Assembly: GCA_951812645.1 (NCBI GenBank)
Contig: CATOSM010000001.1
Span: 475,560-539,559 of the forward strand
Reading direction: 5' to 3'
Length of the DNA stretch: 64,000 nt
Source: an uncultured Candidatus Nitrosopumilus sp.
GTDB taxonomy: Archaea > Thermoproteota > Nitrososphaeria > Nitrososphaerales > Nitrosopumilaceae
Shown: positions 16,934 to 24,975 of the stretch, in pieces
Layout: every line of letters begins with the position of its first letter
Numbering within the stretch: the stretch's first letter is position 1
Notes under the pieces: generated by a model
Told to the model about the DNA's origin: nothing
The model's database searches: none
Seen by the model: only the letters and a program-made list of their open reading frames with translations
Position numbers and translations under genes: made by a program

Positions 16934-17926
16934 TCAATAGGCTAATTCCGACATGTATTTTGCATCTTTAAGACAATTATCAAAGTCAGATTCAGACATT
17001 ATATTTTGAGCTGCATATACACTTTTGAATTTTCTGCCATCATCGGCAAAAATTCCAACAACACGTGCACTGCCTTCAATAGTGTATTTTTTCATGCAAG
17101 CATAGACAGCAGCAGAGGAAGGACTGATTAGCAATCCGTCTTTTTCAAATACTTCTTTTACAATGGAAAACGCTTCATCATTGGTAGCAGACGCCCAATC
17201 ATCAACAACGTTTTCTCGTTTTAAGAACAAATCAGGTTTTGCAGATTCTTCAAAATTTCTCCAACCTTGAATTAAATGATTCTGTTGAGGTTGACAGGCA
17301 ATGATCTTAACATCAGGGTTTTTTTCTTTTAGAAAGGCGCCAATGCCAGTAATTATTCCACCAGTACCGACACCAGTGAAGAAATGGGTGATTTTTCCTT
17401 CTGTTTGTTTCCAAATTTCAGGACCAGTACCGACATAATGTCCTTTGAAATTAGCCTCATTTGCGTATTGATTTGGAGAATAATATGTATCAGGTCTGGA
17501 GGATGCAATAGAAGTGGCAAGGGCTATACTTTGATCAGTTCCAGCACCAACTTTTGGACACAGATCATCACTAGTCTCAAACACTTTGGCACCAAGATTT
17601 CTGATGATATCTTTAGTTTCATTACTGGCTTTTTCAGGGATAACAATCTCAACTTTGTAACCTAGTAAATTTGCAATTCCAGTTAAAGCAATTCCAGTAT
17701 TACCAGATGTAGGTTCAATAAGGATACTTTTCCCCTTTGTCAAAATGCCTCTTTCTTCACCGTCTTTTATCATCCAATAGGCTGCCCTATCTTTGACAGA
17801 TCCAAATGGATTATGGCCTTCAAGTTTTGCAAAATATTGCACACCATGATGTGAAAGAGAATCCAAGTCAACAAGAGGAGTGTTGCCTACACGATTCAAT
17901 ACGTCTGTATCAGTAACGGCAGTCAT
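16934..17926 (-). CDS. PLP-dependent cysteine synthase
   Basis: 330 residues of the O-acetylserine/O-phosphoserine sulfhydrylase and cystathionine beta-synthase family. The Schiff-base Lys is K45 in GSVKDRAAYW; the substrate loop PTSGNTG and the phosphate loop GVGTGG are present. It condenses an activated serine with sulfide or a protein-carried sulfur to cysteine. Eight bases separate it from the upstream TusA gene on the same strand, suggesting that TusA may hand over sulfur. The activated serine used cannot be told from sequence. Confidence 0.92.
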   Translation of the reverse strand: MTAVTDTDVLNRVGNTPLVDLDSLSHHGVQYFAKLEGHNPFGSVKDRAAYWMIKDGEERGILTKGKSILIEPTSGNTGIALTGIANLLGYKVEIVIPEKASNETKDIIRNLGAKVFETSDDLCPKVGAGTDQSIALATSIASSRPDTYYSPNQYANEANFKGHYVGTGPEIWKQTEGKITHFFTGVGTGGIITGIGAFLKEKNPDVKIIACQPQQNHLIQGWRNFEESAKPDLFLKRENVVDDWASATNDEAFSIVKEVFEKDGLLISPSSAAVYACMKKYTIEGSARVVGIFADDGRKFKSVYAAQNIMSESDFDNCLKDAKYMSELAY

Positions 17927-17934
17927 ATTTGGGA

Positions 17935-18171
17935 TTATTTCACCTTTTTAATTTTGAATGTTATGGCATCCCCATCTTTAGACATATCTAATAACTCATG
18001 TCCATTTCGTGTAACCCATCTAGAAATATCGTCTTCTGCTGCAGGATCATCAGCTGAGACAACAATAATTTCTCCAACTTGCATTCTTTCAATTTCGATT
18101 TTAGTTCTAAATACAGGCTCAGGACAAAATAACCCAGTTGCATCTAATTTCTTTTCAGTGGATTCGGACAT
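17935..18171 (-). CDS. TusA/SirA-family sulfur carrier
   Basis: 78 residues. The family signature CPxP is seen as LFCPEPVF with the sulfur-carrying Cys16 after LDATG. TusA-like proteins relay persulfide sulfur between desulfurases or rhodaneses and acceptors. The gene sits directly upstream of cysteine synthase in a probable two-gene operon, and the rhodanese gene lies about 6 kb away. Confidence 0.9.
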   Translation of the reverse strand: MSESTEKKLDATGLFCPEPVFRTKIEIERMQVGEIIVVSADDPAAEDDISRWVTRNGHELLDMSKDGDAITFKIKKVK

Positions 18172-18237
18172 CAGTTCCTAAGCAACGATTTGTCATATTA
18201 AAATCTATTTGAGTAAAGAATACAAAAATTAAAAAAA

Positions 18238-18963
18238 TTATCTGAAAAGATCTTCATCTTCAGGACGTAATAATTGATCAATAGAAGAATTATCAGATTT
18301 AAAAGAGCAGTCACGGATGATTGCAATAGGGCACTTCAATGATTTGCCCATCACCAATTCAGATGCGGCAGAAAGTTCATCGGCAATCGCAATTGCAGTA
18401 ACTCGCAAAAGTTTATCAAATGAATCACGAGTACCAGCATAATCTAAAATAGGATTCAGTCCAGAAACACCAATTGCATGGTTAGTTTGCCCCATGCGTA
18501 AAGGTCTACCAAAAGTATCAGAAATAATTACAGCGATGTTCTTTTGAGATTGTTCAAAAATTTTTTCTTTTATTCCTTGTGCAGAAATATCAGAATCTAC
18601 AGGCAACAATGCAGCATAACCTTCAGCAACATTACTTTCATCAATACCAGCATTGGCACAGATAAATCCATTATGAGTTTCAACAATCAAAATACCCTTA
18701 CTCATACGAACAATTCTTTTGGATTCAGATAAAATCAATTCAACAATCCTAGGATCCTTATCATATTGAGAGCTTATACCCTTAGCCAACAATGAAGGAG
18801 AAACAGTAGATAAATCTACAATGCGATTTTCTTGTTTAGAGATAATTTTCTGTGCAATAACTACAATATCACCATCATTCAGATTTTCAGATTCTAAGAT
18901 AATTTTAGAAATATCGTCATCTGGGACAATTTCTTTTTCGATATGGAGAGGGATGATTTGCAA
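18238..18963 (-). CDS. cofE: Coenzyme F420-0:L-glutamate ligase
   Basis: 241 residues, typical length. It adds glutamate residues to F420-0 in a GTP-dependent reaction. Family signatures visible include GDIVVIAQKIISKQE near residue 33, IISDTFGRPLRMGQTNHAIG and the later LDYAGTRDSFDKLL. cofD and cofC lie at 49.3-50.9 kb in the same window, so three F420 genes are present though not adjacent. Confidence 0.93.
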   Translation of the reverse strand: MQIIPLHIEKEIVPDDDISKIILESENLNDGDIVVIAQKIISKQENRIVDLSTVSPSLLAKGISSQYDKDPRIVELILSESKRIVRMSKGILIVETHNGFICANAGIDESNVAEGYAALLPVDSDISAQGIKEKIFEQSQKNIAVIISDTFGRPLRMGQTNHAIGVSGLNPILDYAGTRDSFDKLLRVTAIAIADELSAASELVMGKSLKCPIAIIRDCSFKSDNSSIDQLLRPEDEDLFR

Positions 18964-18997
18964 GTATTGTATCTGAATTACAGGACTAAAAAATTGT

Positions 18998-19648
18998 TTA
19001 TGCAGAAGGAATTGCTTCTAATTCCAATTTGTAATGTTTGTTGATAATATCCAGGATTTTAGAAAGATCTTTTTCTTCTAATGTAGTAGTTGCCAAGTCT
19101 TTAACGATGTCTTGAGCACGATATGCAACCCCTAACCCACAAACATCAAACAATTTTACATCATTTGCACCATCAACAACACATACGATGTTGTCTTTTT
19201 GTTCACCCCATTCCTCGATTTTGATTTTAGCTGATTTTGACTTGTCAGAATCAACATTAATTATAACGTCATCTAATTTACCATCTTTGAAAACTAGTTC
19301 ATTGCAATAAACATAATCAAGACCTAATTCTTTTTGTAATCTCTCCATCATTAGAGTGAATCCGCCAGATACAGCCATAAGTTTCCATCCAGCGGCCTTT
19401 AACGCCTTACAAGCTTCCTTTGCACCAGTCATAATGGGTAGACCATCAGAGACTTCTTGACATGTTTTTTCATCAATACCTTTTAATGCAGCAACTCTAG
19501 TACGAAGTCCTTCTTCCCAATTGATTTTACCTTGAATACCTTGTTTGGTAATTTCCCAAATTTCATCTTCTTTGTCGAGTTTTTCTGCAAGGATTGGAAG
19601 ATATTCTTCATCATACAAAACACCCTCAACATCAAAAATTACTAGCAA
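18998..19648 (-). CDS. SerB-like HAD phosphatase
   Basis: 216 residues. Motif I is IFDVEGVLYDEE, so the second Asp of DxD is replaced by Glu, as in some HAD phosphatases such as enolase-phosphatase. Motif II is AVSGGFT and motif IV reads VVDGANDVKLF. The layout matches phosphoserine phosphatase, which would supply serine for cysteine synthesis; because of the DxE variant the substrate is uncertain. The gene is divergent from the small protein at 19754. Confidence 0.8.
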   Translation of the reverse strand: MLVIFDVEGVLYDEEYLPILAEKLDKEDEIWEITKQGIQGKINWEEGLRTRVAALKGIDEKTCQEVSDGLPIMTGAKEACKALKAAGWKLMAVSGGFTLMMERLQKELGLDYVYCNELVFKDGKLDDVIINVDSDKSKSAKIKIEEWGEQKDNIVCVVDGANDVKLFDVCGLGVAYRAQDIVKDLATTTLEEKDLSKILDIINKHYKLELEAIPSA

Positions 19649-19753
19649 TAGATTTCTGATTTGGAAAAAAATCGCTAATTATATTAAAGTTTAAACTTTT
19701 TTTGGATCTAAAAAACGCTAGTAATAAATCACCGAGAATGTATTGTGTTAGAT

Positions 19754-20041
19754 ATGGCTGACGAATTAGAACACAAATTCGAAGTAGAAATCAAAGAAAG
19801 GGAAGGAAGACAAAAACTACCAGATTCAGTTAAAGATGAATTAAAAGCATCAGGTATGATGGATGAAAAAGGAAAATTAAAACTAAAAGGAGTCAGTCCA
19901 AAAATGCTAAAAAGAATGAAACAAGAGTATGTAGAATGCCCAATACTAAAAGAAGACACTCATTTCATTCAATGCTTTGTATGTCCAAACTTCCAAAGCA
20001 GAGTAATGGGAAAAGTGCTCTGTAAAGGCGGTAAACTGTAA
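19754..20041 (+). CDS. Small conserved-looking Cys-containing protein
   Basis: 95 residues from ATG 19754; a TTG nine bases earlier is an alternative. The N-terminal two thirds are charged and helical; the C-terminal end has four Cys (VECPILK, CFVCPNF, LCKGG) that could bind a metal or iron-sulfur cluster. A TTTAAAC TATA-like element lies upstream at about 19690. It precedes proS by 54 bases. Function unknown. Confidence 0.7.
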   Translation: MADELEHKFEVEIKEREGRQKLPDSVKDELKASGMMDEKGKLKLKGVSPKMLKRMKQEYVECPILKEDTHFIQCFVCPNFQSRVMGKVLCKGGKL

Positions 20042-20095
20042 TATTTTAAATTCTCACGAAAGGCTCATTAGTTAAATTAATTCAATGAAATTAGT

Positions 20096-21538
20096 TTGGG
20101 TAAAGGAGACGTAGGCATTACTGTTTCAAAGAACGATGATTTTAGTGAGTGGTACACACAAGTAGTACTAAAGGCAAAACTAGCAGATTATGCACCGGTA
20201 AAGGGGTTAATCGTACTTAGACCAGATGGATACTCAATTTGGGAATCACTAAGAAGCAGATTTGATAAAAAATTCTCAAAAAATGGAATTAGAAACGGAT
20301 TTTTGCCAATATTAATACCAGAATCATTACTGGGTAAAGAACAGAAACATTTTGCCGGATTTAATCCAGAGGTATTTTGGGTAACACATTCAGGAACTAA
20401 TGAAGTTGGAGATAGGCTTGCATTAAGACCAACATCTGAAACATTAGCATACACACTATATTCAAAATGGATTCAAAGCTGGAGGGATTTGCCATTAAAA
20501 ATCAATTTTTGGAATACGGCACTGAGAGCTGAAATCAAAGCTACAAAACCATTTCTTAGAACTTCAGAGTTTCTATGGCAAGAAGGACACACTGTACATG
20601 TAACGCAAGAAGAAGCGGAAAAAGAGGTATTCAAAATTTTAGATATTTACAAAAATACTGTTGAAGAAGAGCTGGCAATTCCAGTAACAACAGGTAAGAA
20701 AAGTGAGAAGGAAAAATTTGTCGGAGCAGTATATACAACTACTATGGAATCAATCATGCCAGACGGCAAAGCACTACAAATGGGAACATCACATTTCTTA
20801 GGACAGAATTTTTCAAAACCATTTGAAGTTAAATTTGCAGATAAAGACAACGTAGAACATTTTGCATGGCAAACATCATGGGGAGTATCATGGAGATTAA
20901 TCGGTGCGATGATCATGGCACATGGTGATGATAAAGGATTGGTCTTACCACCCAAAGTAGCCCCGATGCAAATAGTGATTGTTCCAATTTATCGAAATGA
21001 TGAAGGAAAAGACAAAGTTTTACCAAAAGTAGAAGAGATCAAAACCGGACTAGAAGATAAAGAAATGAGGGTGTATGTCGATGACAGAGAAGGACTGTCA
21101 CCGGGATACAAATTCAATGACTGGGAAATGAAAGGGGTTCCATTAAGGATTGAGATTGGTCCAAAAGATATTGAAAGAGGAAGCATGGTGATTGCAAAGA
21201 GATACAATTCAGAAAAAACCAGCTTGAATTTTGATGAAATAGAAAAAATATCTCCGTTATTAGAGGGCATTCAAGCAGGGATGTTGAAAAAAGCAAAAGA
21301 AGAAGCTACAAACAATACAATAAACATTTCAGAATATTCAGATTTTAAATCAAAAATTGAAAGGGGGGGATTTTTCAACTCACCATGGTGCGGAAAATCC
21401 GAATGCGAAAATAAAATCAAAGAAGAAACAGGTGCAGAAATACGAGTAATTCCATTTGGAAGTGAGAACTCTAATCAAAAATGCATCTATTGCCAGGAAC
21501 AAAGTGTTTCAACACCAATCTTTGCAAGAGGATACTAG
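20096..21538 (+). CDS. proS: Prolyl-tRNA synthetase (archaeal/eukaryotic type)
   Basis: 480 residues, typical for the short archaeal ProS without an editing insertion. Class II motifs are visible: motif 2 around LRTSEFLWQEGHT, motif 3 near the GVSWRLIGAMIMAHGD block, and the C-terminal zinc-binding domain with CGKSECE and CIYC. The start is TTG at 20096 (TTG GGT AAA GGA); the ATG at 20085 is out of frame. Confidence 0.95.
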   Translation: MGKGDVGITVSKNDDFSEWYTQVVLKAKLADYAPVKGLIVLRPDGYSIWESLRSRFDKKFSKNGIRNGFLPILIPESLLGKEQKHFAGFNPEVFWVTHSGTNEVGDRLALRPTSETLAYTLYSKWIQSWRDLPLKINFWNTALRAEIKATKPFLRTSEFLWQEGHTVHVTQEEAEKEVFKILDIYKNTVEEELAIPVTTGKKSEKEKFVGAVYTTTMESIMPDGKALQMGTSHFLGQNFSKPFEVKFADKDNVEHFAWQTSWGVSWRLIGAMIMAHGDDKGLVLPPKVAPMQIVIVPIYRNDEGKDKVLPKVEEIKTGLEDKEMRVYVDDREGLSPGYKFNDWEMKGVPLRIEIGPKDIERGSMVIAKRYNSEKTSLNFDEIEKISPLLEGIQAGMLKKAKEEATNNTINISEYSDFKSKIERGGFFNSPWCGKSECENKIKEETGAEIRVIPFGSENSNQKCIYCQEQSVSTPIFARGY

Positions 21539-21587
21539 CAACAAAACACCCACAAACATAATAATAGAAAAAAGATTATTTTTCATC

Positions 21588-22898
21588 ATGACTTCAAATC
21601 CAGAATTAGATTCAAGAAATACATTACTTGATCAATTCAAAGAGACACGAAGTAGAACGTTAGAACTGGTAAAAACTCTAGAGAAAGATGATTTTGTTGT
21701 TCAAACTGCATTTTTTACGAGTCCGCCTAAATGGCACATAGGTCACGTAAGTTGGATTTACGAAGCCATTATGAGTAAAATTGATAAAAATTATGAATTT
21801 TATTCCAAAGAGTTTTCAGAATATCTTAACTCCTACTATCAACAGTTCGGTGTTCCACACGACAAAGGGTTACGAGGGGTTGTATCAAGACCCACAACTG
21901 ATCAAATTTTTCAATATTTTAATACGGTAAATCAAAGGGTAGAGGAATTTATTGGATCTCAAACAATGAATGAAGAAGCTGTCAAAATGATTGTGATGGG
22001 ATTTCATCACGAATGCCAACATCAAGAATTACTAGTGTATGATTTACAACATTTACTTGCAGAACAATACAGGCCAGTCAAAAAAAATCAAACGCCAAAG
22101 CCAATCAATGCTGAAGTTAAATCAGTCAACATCAACGGGGGTTTGTACACCATGGGAAACAATGGAAAAGAATTTTGTTACGATATAGAATTGCCTGAAC
22201 ACAAAGTTTTCTTAAGTGATTACAAGATAGAAACACTTCCAATTACCAACGCACAATTTTTAGAATTTATTGAAGATGGAGGATATGAGACGTACAAATA
22301 TTGGCTATCAGACGGATGGGAAAAAGTCAAAGCAAACAAATGGATTGCTCCGATGTACTGGGAAAAAGTCCACAATGTATGGCATGTAAGGGATTTTCTA
22401 GGAATAAGAAAAATCAATCCAAACAAACCGGTTTGTCATGTGAGTTTTTACGAAGCAGACGCATATTGTAAATGGGCAGGTAAAAGACTCCCATCTGAAG
22501 CAGAATGGGAAAAAGCAGCATGTTGGAATGAAGAAAAACAAGAAAAGACAGCCTTCCCATGGGGCAATGAAAAACCGACACCTGAAAAGTGCAACTTACT
22601 TGAATCTTACAATTGGAGTTGTTCTGAGATAGGCGCATATCCGCAAGGAGCAAGTCATTACGGATGCCAACAAATGATAGGGGATGTTTGGGAGTGGACA
22701 GCATCTGAATTTGCAGGATACCCAGGTTTCAAATCAGGATTTGACGAATATAATGACAAATGGTTTACAAATCAAAAAGTTTTGAGAGGCGGCTCTTTTG
22801 GAACTCCAAAAATGTCAATCAGAGGCAGTTATAGAAATTTCTTCAGACTGGATGAAAGATGGTTGTTTTCAGGTTTTAGATGTGCAGAAGATATCTAA
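21588..22898 (+). CDS. egtB: Ergothioneine biosynthesis protein EgtB
   Basis: 436 residues from ATG 21588; the frame is open further up but overlaps proS and does not look coding. The N-terminal DinB-like domain has the iron ligands: WHIGH (His50/His53) and HECQHQE (His141, His145, Glu147). A C-terminal FGE-sulfatase/SUMF domain follows, with GDVWEWTASEF and VLRGGSFGTP near the end. It is a non-haem iron enzyme that joins trimethyl-histidine to a thiol and oxygen. The convergent neighbour is egtD. Confidence 0.92.
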   Translation: MTSNPELDSRNTLLDQFKETRSRTLELVKTLEKDDFVVQTAFFTSPPKWHIGHVSWIYEAIMSKIDKNYEFYSKEFSEYLNSYYQQFGVPHDKGLRGVVSRPTTDQIFQYFNTVNQRVEEFIGSQTMNEEAVKMIVMGFHHECQHQELLVYDLQHLLAEQYRPVKKNQTPKPINAEVKSVNINGGLYTMGNNGKEFCYDIELPEHKVFLSDYKIETLPITNAQFLEFIEDGGYETYKYWLSDGWEKVKANKWIAPMYWEKVHNVWHVRDFLGIRKINPNKPVCHVSFYEADAYCKWAGKRLPSEAEWEKAACWNEEKQEKTAFPWGNEKPTPEKCNLLESYNWSCSEIGAYPQGASHYGCQQMIGDVWEWTASEFAGYPGFKSGFDEYNDKWFTNQKVLRGGSFGTPKMSIRGSYRNFFRLDERWLFSGFRCAEDI

Positions 22899-23914
22899 AT
22901 TTTAGATACTAAGCTAAGCGAAAAATGTTTTTTCTCATCAAGCCAGGTATGCTTTAATTCAAACCCGACATCGTCAAGAAGATCATGTATTTCAGACAAG
23001 CGATATTTGTGAGAATGCTCAGTATGAATTAATTCATCTTTATTCAATACCAACTGTAAGTTAGATTTTGAAATAACTACGGACTGTTCGCGAAGAGATT
23101 TTAGATACATTTCAATTCGCTGATCTTTTTCATTGTAAATTGCATGATGTGAGAAATTATTTAGATTAAAATCAGCATCAAGCTCATCATTAATTCTAGA
23201 CAATACATTAAGATTGAATTTGGCAGTTATTTTCTGCGAATCATTATAAGCAGATTCAAGAATTTTTTTTTCTTTAATTAGATCAAGACCGATTAAAAAT
23301 AAATCTCCAGGTTTCATCGTAGAGTGAACTTTTTCTAAAAATTTGTAGCCATCAAGAGGAGAAAAATTACCATAACTAGAACCCAAGAAAATTATTAGAT
23401 TTTTTTGTTCATCATATGTTTTAAGGAATTCTAAACCACCTTCATACGTATCTATTATTCCTGTAATGGATAGATTTTCATAATCACGAAGCAGTTGTTC
23501 AGAACTTTCGGCAAGGATTTCAGAAATATCAATTGGGAAATATTCCATATTATTTTGAGGCGATAAAGCGTCTAAAAGCAATCTTGTTTTAACTGAAGAG
23601 CCGCTTCCTAATTCAACAAGGCGGAAATCACCATCTAGGAAAGAAGGTAATTCATGTTGTAATTTTTCAAGTATAGAAATTTCTGTTCTAGTCGGATAAT
23701 ATTCTGGGGCTGTACATATTTTCTCAAATAAATCAGATCCTTTTTTGTCATAAAAAAACTTGGGAGAGATAAATTTAGAATCACGATTCATACTAGATGA
23801 AATCTCATCGGCAAAAGTCTTTTCAATTTGTGTTGCATGGGGTTTGAAATATTTTAGCCTAGAATCAATTACGTATTTTTTATAATCAAGGTTTTTTTGA
23901 ATAATATCGCTCAA
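22895..23914 (-). CDS. egtD: L-histidine N-alpha-methyltransferase EgtD
   Basis: 339 residues. The SAM-binding motif LVELGSGSSVKT is at 99-110, preceded by the family-typical FFYDKKGSDLFEKIC and EYYPTRTE. It methylates histidine three times to hercynine. The 3' ends of egtD and egtB overlap by four bases in convergent orientation, so the two-step pathway is kept as a pair but not as an operon. Family call is firm. Confidence 0.93.
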   Translation of the reverse strand: MSDIIQKNLDYKKYVIDSRLKYFKPHATQIEKTFADEISSSMNRDSKFISPKFFYDKKGSDLFEKICTAPEYYPTRTEISILEKLQHELPSFLDGDFRLVELGSGSSVKTRLLLDALSPQNNMEYFPIDISEILAESSEQLLRDYENLSITGIIDTYEGGLEFLKTYDEQKNLIIFLGSSYGNFSPLDGYKFLEKVHSTMKPGDLFLIGLDLIKEKKILESAYNDSQKITAKFNLNVLSRINDELDADFNLNNFSHHAIYNEKDQRIEMYLKSLREQSVVISKSNLQLVLNKDELIHTEHSHKYRLSEIHDLLDDVGFELKHTWLDEKKHFSLSLVSKI

Positions 23915-24009
23915 GTATTAACCCAGTCGTTATTTGACATAAATGCGTTATCCCAAATGTTACGCACAAAAGATATTTCTTGATATACTTCATGATTCAA
24001 CAGTAACTA

Positions 24010-24975
24010 ATGAATGAAATACTAAGAGTGGAACATTTGAAAAAATATTATACAAAAAAAGAGGTGTTCAAGTCAGAGTCGATTACAGTTAGAGCGACGG
24101 ATGATGTTTCATTTTCATTGAAAAAAGGAGAGGTGTTTGTATTGGCAGGAGAATCAGGATCAGGTAAATCTACAATTGCAAAGTTAATTTTAAAATCAAC
24201 TCAACTAGATTCAGGTAAAATATTTTTTGAAGAACAAGAAATAGACAACAAGGAAAAAAGTTTATCAAAAATAAGAATGAACTGTCAGATGATTCATCAG
24301 GATCCATATGACTCAATCAACCCAAGAATGAAAATTGGAGACATTGTATCAGAATCACTAGAGATACACAATATTGGAAACAAGGAAGACAGACTCAAAA
24401 GAGCAATCGAAGTTTTACAAGAGGTAAAGTTAGAACCAGCTGAGGATATTGCAAAAAGATATCCACACATGTTGTCAGGAGGACAGAGACAAAGAGTGGT
24501 TTTAGCAAGAGCATTAGCACTGAAACCAAGAATTATTCTTGCGGATGAACCAGTTTCCATGTTAGATGTTTCAATTAGAGCAGAAATGCTAGAATTGATG
24601 CATCAATTACAGAAAAAATACAACATTTCATTTATCTATATTACACATGACTTGGCTACTGCAAGATACTTTGGTCGGAGAATAGGCATTTTGTATATGG
24701 GAAAAATTGTAGAGATGGGCCCAATTGATCAAGTTTTAGATAAACCAAGGCATCCATATACACAGGCACTAATTGACGCAATTTCAGAGCCAGACCCAGA
24801 AAATCTACATAGAGAAAGAAAAATTAGAATTAATGAACCTACAGAGATTGACGCCTATCAAGGATGTAGATTTAGAGCAAGGTGCCCATATGTGATTGAA
24901 AAATGCACAACAGAACCAGAATTAGAAAAAATAGACAGCGAACATTATTCTGCATGTTTTGTAAAACTAGACTAG
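24010..24975 (+). CDS. Oligopeptide/dipeptide-type ABC transporter ATPase
   Basis: 321 residues like OppF/DppF. Walker A GESGSGKST at 47-55, signature LSGGQRQRV at about 155, Walker B ILADEPVSMLD. The C-terminal oligo_HPY extension has RHPYTQAL and a Cys cluster (CRFRARCPYVIEKC). No permease or second ATPase gene is nearby; a family 5 solute-binding protein is at 60.8 kb. It overlaps the stop of smc by four bases in convergent orientation. Confidence 0.9.
   Translation: MNEILRVEHLKKYYTKKEVFKSESITVRATDDVSFSLKKGEVFVLAGESGSGKSTIAKLILKSTQLDSGKIFFEEQEIDNKEKSLSKIRMNCQMIHQDPYDSINPRMKIGDIVSESLEIHNIGNKEDRLKRAIEVLQEVKLEPAEDIAKRYPHMLSGGQRQRVVLARALALKPRIILADEPVSMLDVSIRAEMLELMHQLQKKYNISFIYITHDLATARYFGRRIGILYMGKIVEMGPIDQVLDKPRHPYTQALIDAISEPDPENLHRERKIRINEPTEIDAYQGCRFRARCPYVIEKCTTEPELEKIDSEHYSACFVKLD

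Noticed and set aside
21456..21587. N-terminal extension of EgtB
   Set aside because: These 44 codons overlap the end of proS and are not protein-like; ATG 21588 gives a standard N-terminus.
24297..24560. Minus-strand open frame inside the ABC ATPase gene
   Set aside because: Shadow of a clearly conserved ATPase.
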